The notes beneath the pieces were generated by a model. It ran no database searches, had not been told where the DNA came from, and worked only from the letters and a program-made list of their open reading frames with translations. 64,000 nt of DNA, taken from NCBI GenBank assembly GCA_017893485.1, contig CM030359.1, positions 31,686,430 to 31,750,429 of the forward strand, in the 5' to 3' direction. Below, piece by piece: positions 33,552 through 43,749 of the stretch; position 1 is the stretch's first letter, and every line of letters starts with the position of its first letter. The stretch comes from Hemerocallis citrina (taxonomy: Eukaryota > Streptophyta > Magnoliopsida > Asparagales > Asphodelaceae). The translations under genes were made by a program, and so were the position numbers.

Positions 33552-34443
33552 TTGCAGGAGATGGAGAACCGCCTCGTCCATCTCGGTGAGGGCGGACCAA
33601 TGCCGGGTCATGGTCATCGGCCGACCGGACCCCCATTCTTCCCCCAAATCTTGGAAGCCGAAATCCCCCAAAATTTCAGGCCTCCCCAGTTCGAGATCTA
33701 CAACGGCGAGGGTGATCCCACTGATCACATGGAGGGGTTTAAGACCCTCATGATGATTCACAGCGCTGCGGATCCCCTCCTCTGCCGCGCGTTCCCTGCC
33801 ACCCTTCGTGGTCCGGCTCGAAAATGGTTCTCAAAGCTTAACCCCGGCTCCGTCTTCTCGTTCGACTAGTTGGAAGCGAACTTTTTAGTCCACTTCGTGA
33901 CCGGTAGAAAGGTTGAGAAGATGAGCGCGTCCCTTCTGGACCTCAGGCAGAAAGAAGGGGAATCACTCCGCAATTTTGTTCGGAGGTTCACCACCGAGGC
34001 GAGGTCCGTGTGCTCTCTTGATGCAGGCGTTGCTTTAGCGGCTTTCCGTCACAACATTAGGCACGGTCAGCTAAAAGCTTCATTGGCCAAAAAACCACCC
34101 GTCGACTTTCCCGACCTCCTCAACAGGGTCGAGAAGTACATCCGAGCAGAGGAGGTCCTAAATTCGGAGGGCACCAAAGAAGCCACTACCAAGGGGAAGC
34201 AGAAGGCCGACGATGCTGAGCCCATCAAGAAAACCGCGAAAGAGACAACCAGTCTCAAGAGGGTCCCTCCGGTCCCCCGATCTGAGAGGTATATGCCTCC
34301 AGAATATCTCGGAAGTCCTGATGGATATCGAGGATAAAGGGATCGTCCGACTTCCTCCCCGACCGAATAACAACAAGAAGTGGGACCAGAGATTTTACTA
34401 CCACTTCCACCGAGACAACGGACACGAGACGGACAATTGCTGA
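33552..34443 (+). pseudogene. Gypsy Gag, broken
   Basis: The frame reads the Retrotrans_gag domain: PPQFEIYNGEGDPTDHMEGF, then LLCRAFPATLRGPARKWFS, an in-frame TAG at 33867-33869, then the continuation RQKEGESLRNFVRRFTTEA. A basic Lys-rich stretch follows. After a frameshift, YYHFHRDNGHETDNC reads before a TGA at 34441. Gag would assemble the particle. The frame upstream of 33552 is open in other frames and is poorly conserved. Confidence 0.8.
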
Positions 34444-34689
34444 GCCCTTAAGGAAGAGATTGAGGCCATCATCCAGCGAGGGTACTTGAGAGAGTTCACC
34501 CGAGATAATCCGAGAGAACAAAGGGATCTGAGGAATACGAGGTCTTCACCTCATTCTCGAACGATCAACCGGCGGCTCGAACGGGACCCCAACCCCGAGG
34601 GGACTGGAGGCCAGGCCATACTACATTGCGTCCATGGGGGACCTATGGGAGGGGATCTAACACCTCCCGCAAGGCCTTCGTCCGGGAGG

Positions 34690-35340
34690 TTAACTCCATC
34701 CGGGACCATCCCTCCCAGCAGATTCAGTAGCGACCAGTATCCTTTTCCGGAGAAGACCTAGAGGGAGTCCGGCTCCCGCACTACGATGCCCTTGTCATCA
34801 GCCTCGTCATGGAAAATTTTGAAGTCCGCCGAATTCTAGTAGACAATAGGAGCTCAGTCAACATCCTCTTCTTGGAAGCATTTGAGAACCTCAAGCTCCC
34901 CCGAGATAAGCTGAAACTGGCTGGGTACACTCTGCATGGGTTCTCGGGCATCCCGGTGCAAATTGAAGGGATCGTAATGCTGGATGTAATGGCTGGCACG
35001 ACCCCTATCACACGGATCGAATCAGTGGATTTTATGGTGGTCAATGTCACGGTCGCGTACAATGCCATCCTCGGCCGACTCAGCCTCTGCTCGCTCCAGG
35101 CAGTCCCCTCCGCCTACCACTTGAAGTTAAAATTCTCTACTGACCTCGGGGTCGGCATCGTTAGAGGAAAACAGGAGTCTACACGATCGTGCTACATGTC
35201 CGCGGTCGAGGGTGAGGTGTTTCCCCTCGATGCAGTCGAACATCCGCCAGAAAGAAGCAAGCTCGAGTCAGAGCCTGCGGACGAATTGGAGGAGGTCTCA
35301 TTCGGAGAGGAAGACAAGTCCAAGTGGTTTCGTGTGAGTC
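34690..35340 (+). pseudogene. Gypsy aspartic protease domain, active site lost
   Basis: MENFEVRRILVDNRSSVNIL places the retropepsin site at 34836-34850, where the family has D-(S/T)-G-S-S. Here T/S is N and G is R, so catalysis is abolished. The downstream flap and fold motifs (GFSGIPVQIEG; YNAILGRLSLCSLQAV) are kept. The frame remains open to 35450. Confidence 0.8.
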
Positions 35341-36420
35341 GCACCCATTCCGCCGATCTGAAGCCATGTTTGATTGATTTTGTTTCTGCCGCAACATCGA
35401 CCTCTTCGCTTGGACGCCGTCCGACATGCCCGGGATTTCCGAAGACCTAATTATGCACAGGCTCAGCATCTCCCCGGGCTCCAAGCCGGTCCAAAAGAAA
35501 CGTCGCAAGTTCGCCTCAGAGAGAAAACAGGCAGTGAAAGTGGAGGTGGACAAGCTACTATCCGCCCAGTTCGTTCAAGAAGTCAGCTACCCGGAGTGGC
35601 TGGCCAACGTCGTAATGGTGAAGAAGGCCAGTGGGAGCTGGAGGATCCGTATAGACTTTACAAACCTCAACAGGGCGTGACCCAAAGATCCTTTCCCCTC
35701 CCGAGCTGGCCAACGTCGGGTCACGAGCTCCTAACCTTCATGGAAGCATTTTTAGGCTACAATCAGATTCGGATGTTCCCTCCGGACATCGCCAAAATGT
35801 CCTTCCTCACCGACCAGGGCCTCTACTGCTACCGGGTCATGCCCTTCGGGCTCAAGAACGCTGGGGCCACCTACCAAAGACTTGTCAACCGAGTCTTCAA
35901 TGATCAGATTGGGCGCAACATGGAAGTATATATCGACGACATGCTCGTCAAGAGCCGGCGGGGCAGGATCATGTCGCTAACCTTGAGGAAGCTTTTGGCG
36001 TCCTCCGGTCTCATAATATGAGGCTCAATCCCGCCAAGTGCGCCTTTGGCATCTCCTCGGGGAAATTTTTGGGTTCGCCGTTAGCCAGCGCGGCATATAG
36101 GCCAACTCAGAGAAGATCCAAGCCATAATCGACATGGCCCCTCCCAGAAATGTTAAGGAGGTTCAGCGGCTGACGGGAAGACGGGCAGCCATCGGCCGCT
36201 TCCTCTCCAAGTCAGGAGAGAAGTCCCTCCCCTTCTTCAAGGCCCTACGGATGGGCAAAAGGCTTCGAATGGGGCGACCCCCAGCAACAGGCCTTCGACC
36301 AGTTAAATTCCTACCTCTCCAACCCCCTATTCTTGAGCAAATCCGAACCGGGCGAACCCCTATTTAGGTACCTCTCAGCCTTGGAAAGCACCTCAGCACC
36401 GTGCTCATCCGAGAAGAAGA
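35341..36420 (+). pseudogene. Gypsy reverse transcriptase, broken
   Basis: The first part (frame from 35426) reads HRLSISPGSKPVQKKRRKFA then VVMVKKASGSWRIRIDF and ends in a TGA at 35678. Roughly 10-15 codons around the expected DPFPLPRID block are scrambled. A second frame reads MSFLTDQGLYCYRVMPFGLK and the catalytic YIDDMLVKS (about 35929-35955). Further frameshifts separate the thumb (NVKEVQRLTGR, 36150). The enzyme is dead although the catalytic YIDD is intact. Confidence 0.82.
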
Positions 36421-37200
36421 CGGTGTTCAAAAGCCTATCTAGTATGTGAGCAAAGTCTTGCTCTCGGCCGAAACCAGATACGCGAAGATGGAAAAGATGG
36501 CGTACGCACTGATAACGGCCGCGCAAAAACTCCACCCTTACTTCCAGGCCCACTCTATTCAGGTCTGCACGAACCAGCCTCTGAAGGCCGTCCTCCACAA
36601 GCAGGAGAGCTCCGGCCACTTAGTCAAGTGGTCGATCGAACTAAGCCAGTATGACATTAGCTACCAGCCCAAGATGGCCATTAAGGGACAAGCCCTTACC
36701 GAATTCATCACGGAGTGCACTATCTCCGAGCCATCCGACACTCAAGAGACAAATCCGATCTAGAAAGTCTATGTCGATGGCTTGTCTTGCGAGGTGGGAA
36801 GCGGTGCGGGGGTCATCCTCAAAGGCCCCGACAACTTCATCCTCCAGTATTCTCTCTGCCTGAACTTCCCTGCCTCTAATAACAAGGCCGAATATGAGGC
36901 TATGATCGCAGGTCTCACCCTGGCGTACAAGGCAGGGGCTAGACAACTCAGGGCCTTCAGCGACTCCCAACTTGTGGTCAACCAGATCACCGGGGAGTAC
37001 GAGGCTCGTGACGCTCGGATGGTCCGCTACTTGGCAATAGTCCAGCAGCTCTTAGCGACCTTCGATTTCTCTTCAATGGAACGGATCCCCAGGGAGCAGA
37101 ATGCCCAGGATGACTCATTATCAAAACTCGCCTCCTCGTCCTTCGAGGGCCTCGACCGCACTGTCCTCATCGAAGTCCTCCTAAATCCCAGCATCGACCT
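36421..37200 (+). pseudogene. Dual RNase H region (RH plus archaeal-type aRH)
   Basis: The first, retroviral-type RNase H remnant and connection read YAKMEKMAYALITAAQKLHP and HLVKWSIELSQYDISYQPK. After a TAG (about 36762) the second domain reads VYVDGLSCEVGSGAGVILKG, SNNKAEYEAMIAGLTLAYKA and FSDSQLVVNQITGEYEARD. The D-E-D residues (in YVDG, AEYEA, FSDSQ) are kept. A second RNase H of archaeal type between RT and integrase is characteristic of Tat elements. Confidence 0.82.
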
Positions 37201-37399
37201 TCCCGAAACACTCTGCCTCACCACCGAACCTCGACCAGATGACTGGACGACTCCCATCAGTGATTTCCTGGCGGAGGGTGAGCTTCCTCAAGATCGAGCC
37301 GAGGCAAGAAGGACCAGGGTCCGTTCAGAAAGGTTCACCATAATCAACCAAACCCTCTTCAAGCGCTCGTACACAAATATCGATGGAAGGCCCTACCTC

Positions 37400-38475
37400 C
37401 GCTGTCTGGCCCCAGAAGAGGCCAAATACACCCTGAAGGAACTGCATGAAGGGGTCGGGGGATGCCATATGGGGAGCAGTTCACTCTCTAGAAAAGCCCT
37501 AAATCACATATACTACTGACTGACCATGTTGCAAGACGCCCAAGACCTCATCAAAAGGTGCGGCCCTTGCCAAAGATTCTCCTCGGCAAAAAGGCTTCCA
37601 CAAGCCAACCTCCGCTTCCTGGTCAGTCCGACCCCCTTTGCTATGTGGGGGATGGACTTGGTCGGTACTTTTTCAAAAGCGACGTGCCAGAGGAAGTTCC
37701 TGGTGGTGGCCATCGACTTCTTCACCAAATGGATCGAGGCAAAGCCCCTGGCCACAATCTCGGAGCACCAAACTCAGCAATTTTCTGGAAACACATCATC
37801 TGCCGGTTCGGGATCCCGCAGATCCTCATCATAGACAACGAGATCCAATTTGCAGACAAGAACTTTCGGAAGTTCTGCGGAGACTTTGAAGTCCAGCAGC
37901 GCTTCTCCTCCATATGTCATCCTCGGTCGAACGGCAAGGCCGAAAACGCGAACTGCCAAATCCTTGACAGCCTTAAGAAGAGATTAGGAAATTCACCTAA
38001 GGGGCTATGGGTCGACGAATTGCCGAGTGTACTCTGGGCACACCGGACGACGAAGAGAATCCCCATGGGTGAGTCACCGTTCAACCTAACCTACGAAACC
38101 GAGACAGTTATCCCCTTAGAGATCGGCCTCTTTGCCCAGGGTTATGGTGTTCGACAAGGAGAACAACTCAACGGACCTCAGAGCCAACTTGGATCTAATC
38201 GAAGAGGTTAAGAAAAAATCCGCCATCAAAAGAAGTATATACCAACAGCGAGTCGAGAGGTTTTACAACAAGAAGGTCCGTCCTACCAACATCAAGCAGG
38301 GTGACCTCATCCTCAGAAAATTGGCGGTACCGACCCCAGCAAAAAGAGGAAGTTGGCCCCTAATTGGGAGAGCCTGTATAAGATCTCCAAAGTGATACGC
38401 CCCGGCACATAACGACTCACAGACCTAGGAGGCAACTTGGTGAAGAGGCCCTAGAATGCGGAGAACCTCATCAAG
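37400..38475 (+). pseudogene. Gypsy integrase, broken
   Basis: The zinc region is split by a TGA at 37517-37519: LKELHEGVGGCHMGS upstream and RCGPCQRF downstream. The core follows with WGMDLVGTF, then after a frameshift near 37770 IIDNEIQFADKNFRKF and HPRSNGKAENANCQILDSL, so the D-D-E triad residues are visible but in two frames. A C-terminal part in a third frame reads KSAIKRSIYQQRVERFYNKK and NIKQGDLILRKL. Confidence 0.82.
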
Positions 38476-38639
38476 TACCTCGAATGGGAGGACTAAATTT
38501 CTTATGTAACCGATCCCTTATAATCGGCATTACATGCCGCTACTTTTTGTATGACAAGATTAGAGAAAATGGGCTTATTTCTTTCCAGTTTTTATCTCAA
38601 ATTCTCTATGTAATTTCCTAAGGCGCCTGAGCTCGACCC

Positions 38640-39395
38640 TCTGAGCCGACCCCTAAGCCTCGACACCTGACGGTGATCTCGAGCACATGGGTATATTTCT
38701 CAAGCTAAGGCACCTGAGTTCGACGCTCGGTGCCGACCCCGAAGCCTCGACACATGATGGTGATCTCAAGCACATGGGTAGTTTTCTCAAGCTAAGGCAA
38801 CTGTGCTCGACACTCTGTGCTGACCCCCAAGCCTCGACACCTGATGGTGATCTCGAGCATATGGGTAGCTTTCTCAAGATAAGGCACCTGAGCTCGATGC
38901 TCTATGCCGACCCCCAAGCCTCGACACCTGACGGTGATATCGAGCACATGGGTAGCTTTCTCAAGATAAGGCAACTGAGCTCGACGCTCTGTGCCGACCC
39001 CAAAGCCTCGACACCTGACAGTGATCTCGAGCACATGGGTAGCTTTCTCAAGCTAAGGCGCTTGAGCTCGATGCTCTGTGCCGACCCCCAAGCCTCGACA
39101 CCTGACGGTGATCTCGAGCACATAGGTAGCTTTCTCAAGATAAGGCAACTGAGCTCAACGCTGTGTGCCGACCCCCAAGCCTCAACACCTGACAGTGATC
39201 TCAAGCTCATGGGTAACTTTCTAAAGCTAAGGCAACTGAGCTCGACGCTTTGTGCCGACCACCAAGCCTCGACACCTGACGGTGATCTCGAGCACATGGG
39301 TAGCTTTTTCAAGCTAAGGCGCCTGAGCTCGACGCTCTGTGCCGACCCCCAAGCCTCGACACCTGACGGTGATCTCGAGCACATGGGGTTCTCCA
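38640..39395. repeat. Tandem array 1, 87-bp unit (about 8.6 copies)
   Basis: Units begin with sequence like ctgagctcgacgctctgtgc and run through gatctcgagcacatggg and tagctttctcaagctaag. The unit is exactly 29 codons, so a 250-codon frame stays open on the plus strand and another on the minus strand. Both are by-products of the repeat. The sequence is the same family as array 2 on the far side of the antisense gene. Confidence 0.9.
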
Positions 39396-39539
39396 ACCTC
39401 TCACGTCCTCGTCGCTCGGCTTGGACTCCGAGCACCTAAGGGGGTTTCATCTATACAACCAAGTCTTAAACTTGCAGCTGGGAATTTGGCTAACCCCCCT
39501 ACCCAAAATTTTCATTAAGATTTACGTCCCTCGCCCACA

Positions 39540-39835
39540 GCGAGAACCGTCGAGTCTCGAACCATGGATCGACCCACCTTTCACCCGCTGGCAACTAGGG
39601 ATAAACAACGCTCATATCCGTTACCCCCAATTGTCAGAGGGTGGCAGGAGGGCCATTGATCTAGGACTCTCAGACAAAAGTTTCATTTAGGGCGCTAGCC
39701 TTCGGCAAGCGCCCCGAGCCCCGTACTCCGAGATCGACCCACCTTTCATCCGCTGGCAACTGGAGTTAAACAACACTCAGAGCCGTTACCCCCAATTGTC
39801 AGAGGGTGGCAGGAGAGCCACCGGCGATGAGAACT
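39540..39835. repeat. Direct duplication of about 150 bp
   Basis: The block around gatcgacccacctttca (39570) through caattgtcagagggtggcag (39630) recurs at 39730-39815 with minor changes. It is non-coding and lies between array 1 and the antisense gene. Confidence 0.7.
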
Positions 39836-40432
39836 CACGGTGAAGTGAGAAAATTTCTGGTGAGGGGGTGAGGGTTATATAGCCCTCAGGAAATGCGCAT
39901 TTATGACATGGGAAGTCGAAACGTTTGATAGCCATTAATGACATTGGATCATGAAACGTCCTCCATTACCAGGCTTTCTAGATCCCTCGTCCTCGTCATC
40001 ACCCTTCCGCCCGAACACCTCCCTCAGCCCGGGTGTCGAGGACCTGTCCTCGAAAATTAGAAGTCCTAGCTTTCTCACAAGCTAAAGGAGCTCAGTTCCA
40101 GAGCCAAATAGGGTTTGTCAGCCCCACGTCCTTGCCACTCGGTAGGGACTACGAGCGAAAAACGAGAGATTTCTCAATCTCCCAAGTCCTTAACCCTCAG
40201 CTCAGCTCCTGAGCCAAACGAGGATCCTCCCCCCATGCCCTTGCTACTTGATGGGGACTACGTGCGACAGACGGGAAATTTTTCAATCCCTCATCCTCCC
40301 CCAAGCTCTCAATGCTCGTTCTCAAAAAAAAGTTCAGGCAAATTGAAAAGATCATTTTTTATTATAACGCCTTGAGTGGCCACAATACAATAAGATTTAT
40401 TACAACGACTATCACCTCGGCCTAAACTATCC

Positions 40433-43400
40433 TCAGAGACTCTCCGAACTAGCACGGGCTAACTCAAACCCCACCGACCGGCTTGGCTCCATGGCCTGCC
40501 TACCAGAATCTATGGGAGCAGCCAAGGTAGACACACCGGCCATAGAACTTTGAGCATCGCCCGGCCTCACATATTCCAACTGCCGAATTGAAGATGGCTC
40601 GTGGCCCAAGGAGCACCCACCCCCTGAAGAGACCGACAACCTGAACATTGTCTTGTAACGCTGAATCTCGATCTCTTTCTCCGCAATGACCTCGCGTAGG
40701 AGCGACTCCGAGGTAGGCCTTTGAACCGAGGCACTAGACATGGAAAATCCAAGGCCAACACCTCCCAGGTCGCGGTCGACTATCGCCTTCTTCAGTTGAG
40801 CCGCCTCCGCACTCAGCTCTTTCGACTTGTTTCGAAAGTAGTGGAAAGCTGCATCGTGATCACGAGCTTCCTTCCGATACCGACCAATGCTGGACTCCAA
40901 TACCTTGATCTTGCTCCGAAGCCATGTCACCTCGGATCGTCGGGGATTCGACTTAAGGAGGGATGCCGGCATCTGACAGAAGTGAAACAAAAAATCATTC
41001 TGAGGCCCACAGTCCTTAAATTCTAATCTAAAAATGATACAAGTCAAAAGGGTCGTATAGGCACAAAAGCTCATCCCAAAATCAAGACAAAAGTCGAAGT
41101 CAAAACACTTTAAAAAAACCCTTGTGATAAATTAAAAGTCTTTACAAAATACTATGGTGGTCAGTCTGCCTTCGACAAATACACTTTCAAAAGCAAAAGA
41201 AAAAGAAAAAGAAAGAACTACTGCGTTGCCAACCTCTCCTTCGGCATCGGCAGCGACGACGGGGTCGACAACTGGCTCGATGCAGGCCCCTCCGGCTCCG
41301 GCCTCCCCTTCAACTGGAGCATCGCCCCTGGGGGTCCTCGGTGGCTCGTTGATCTCCATATCGAAGTCAAAGCCCATCAGTCCAACGTCGAATAGAAGTG
41401 TTTGACATGGCTCAGCGCCTTGTCGTACACCTCGTTCTGGGCCTCGATGATCATGTCTTGGGCCTTCAAGGTGAGCAACCCCTTCTCCACTTCGAACGCC
41501 TTCCTCAGTGCCGCCTCCTTCCTCAGTCCATCGTTGGCCATCGAGGCCATGTCCGCCTTCAGGGCCTGCTCTTGCTTCATCGAGGCATCCAGAGCGAACT
41601 TCAAGTCCATCATCTCGCGCTTGAAGTGGTTAGCCTGGATCCACTCGTACTTCAGCTCCTGGTCATTGAGCCTCATCACCTGAGCGCCAGACAGACAAGC
41701 CTACAACCGAGGAAAAAACACTTGAGTGGAAACAAATGCATGAAAAACAAATGCGTGAAAACTGAAGCATAGAGCCTCGAAATTTACCTACACGCTCACT
41801 TGAGCCCACCTCATGTATGACGACTCGAAAGTGTCGGCACCCATGCTCTGCCGATCCCAAGGCGTGGCCATCTTGTTCACAAACTCCATGGCAATGGGAA
41901 CCTCAGTCAGTGTATCCCCCTTTTGAATGGACCAGTCAGGGGCCCAAGGCTGGAGCTCCTCTTCCCTGACCATGGTCTGGGCATCGGCATGGAAAGGAGA
42001 AAAACCCCCTTGTACCACCTCTGTCACCTTCAAGGCACTGGAGCTCGGCACGATCGCAGTCTCCCTCGGCTGACTAGTTTTCGTCCTCTTTGCCCTCGGC
42101 CCGAGCTGACCCTCGGGAGTCGCTCTGGAAGAGGCCCCCGCCTGTTTTCCCTTCTCGGATTGTTCCACCTTTTGCTTCTTCAGGGCGAGCCTCCTCTACT
42201 TGATCGCTTCGGGGTCCATCTCTGCACGAAAACCCATTAAAGAGTGATGAGCACAAAAGAAAATTACAAAGGAAAAATGAATGAAAGACATACGAGACGG
42301 GGCGAGGCTCAGTCCGATGCGGGCCATGTGACTCTCAGTCACCTTTGGCCAACTTATGATGTTACTCTTCCGGAGGCATTCTACAAAGCCCCACTCCTCG
42401 GCCGAAAGTTTGCTCTTCTTGGGGCCCTTAAAGTTAGGCTTTTAGAAGTTTCAACTCGCCGAAATTTCCCATGGCTCCTCGCTTCTGACGACAAAAAACT
42501 TCTTTTTCCACTCCTTGATTGAGTTGGGGTGGCCATGCATGACCTTACCCCCGCTTCGAAGCGATACGTAAAAAGTCCCCTCAAACTTGCCCGACGAGCT
42601 AACACCCAGCATCGCTCAGAAGATATTCAGCCGTAGCGGCACCCTTCTCACCTCGCACAGCAAGACGAAGCTCACCATCTGCTTCCACGAGTTCGAACCA
42701 TACCGCATCGGGCATAACGATGCCCAATTCAGTACCTCGCGGATGAAGGGGTGGATCGGCAGCCTCAGTCCCGAGGAGAACGCATCCACAAGGAAGATAC
42801 AATACCACAACGCTAGAGGGTCGGTTGGTCTAAGACCGGCGCTGGGGACCTTCAGTTTAAACTATCTCCCGATGAAGTAGCTCGCGCGAATCACCGACAT
42901 GTCCTCTCCTTTCAGAATTATGGGGGTACCGTCTATCTTGATCTTCACATGGCTCGGCAAGGAGGGCTGTACCCCGTAACGGACCAAGTCTCCGACATCG
43001 TCCGGGTACTTCCTGATCGACAATGGCTGCGGACCTGCGATAAGAAAGGGACCTCTAACTTTCGGGGAGTTATCGCCTTATCCGGACTGCTAGGCATGGT
43101 CCACTTCATCTTCTTCTTCCGAGTCTTAGGAGCCTTCTTAGGCGACGGAGTCGCCAGCGGCTCGAGGACAAATGCCCTCGAAGAGGAGCCCATCCCCTCA
43201 GCCTATTCACCCTCCTCTCTGGCACCTTCAGCAAAATGCACCCCCTCGACAAGGGACCCTTTGGGAGATTTCACCCCCTCGTCCTCGTCATCGATGTCCT
43301 CAACAGGACGCTCCTCCTCATCCGAATCACTACTCTCCACCACAAATGGCTTGCGAGTGTGAAGCAGTTGTATGGCATACACGTTCTCGTTTGTTTCCCA

Positions 43401-43478
43401 AGAAGAGGAATTCGACAGACCTGTGCGAGCACCACTACTAGGGGTAGAGGCTAAAGAGCCGGACTGAGCCCTAGACAT
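40433..43478 (-). CDS. Antisense additional gene of the Tat element (Transposase_28/coiled-coil type)
   Basis: On the minus strand an ATG at 43478 opens an acidic N-terminus (SSDSDEEERPVEDIDDEDEG). Further on, GLRLPIHPFIREVLNW and HPNSIKEWKKKFFVV resemble the 'putative gypsy type transposon' (Transposase_28) domain that plant Tat elements carry antisense downstream of integrase. An intron of 72 bp is visible at 42293-42222 (gtatgt ... gtgcag), and another at about 41811-41702 joins YMRWAQ to ACLSGAQVMRL. The last parts are coiled-coil: MKQEQALKADMASMANDGL (41679-41377) and a further exon to 40433 starting MPASLLKSNPRRSEVTWL. Some frame breaks (for example near 42600 and 42870) suggest partial decay. 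Its role in the element life cycle is unknown. Confidence 0.65.
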
Positions 43479-43645
43479 AGTAAAATTACTAACTTGGGTA
43501 AAGTCTCACTGAAGATCACCGGAAAACTCGTCGACGGTGACGGGAAACTTCTAGAGAGAGAAGCTCTGGGTTCTATGGAGAGAGAGAGAGAGAGAGTGAA
43601 AGTGAGAAATAAGAAAGGGGGTGTGGGATGTGCATATATAGAGGA
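43479..43645 (-). promoter_or_regulatory. TATA box and CT-rich leader of the antisense gene
   Basis: Read on the minus strand, ctatatatgca (about 43631-43641) forms a TATA box about 155 bp upstream of the ATG at 43478. A CT dinucleotide run at 43581-43598 and a leader of plant-like composition follow. This supports independent transcription opposite to gag-pol. Confidence 0.55.
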
Positions 43646-43749
43646 TTTGCGACACCTCAATTCTCGCAAAAACGGTTACTGCAACTTCTCCTCGATTCTT
43701 ACAAAAATGGTTCCTATAATGGCTCCTAAAAATTCCTACCATAACGGTT

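Noticed and set aside
41154..41772. Plus-strand frames of 80-124 codons at 41154-41772
   Set aside because: They are the reverse complement of the coiled-coil exons of the antisense gene, whose minus-strand reading has the recognisable structure and introns.
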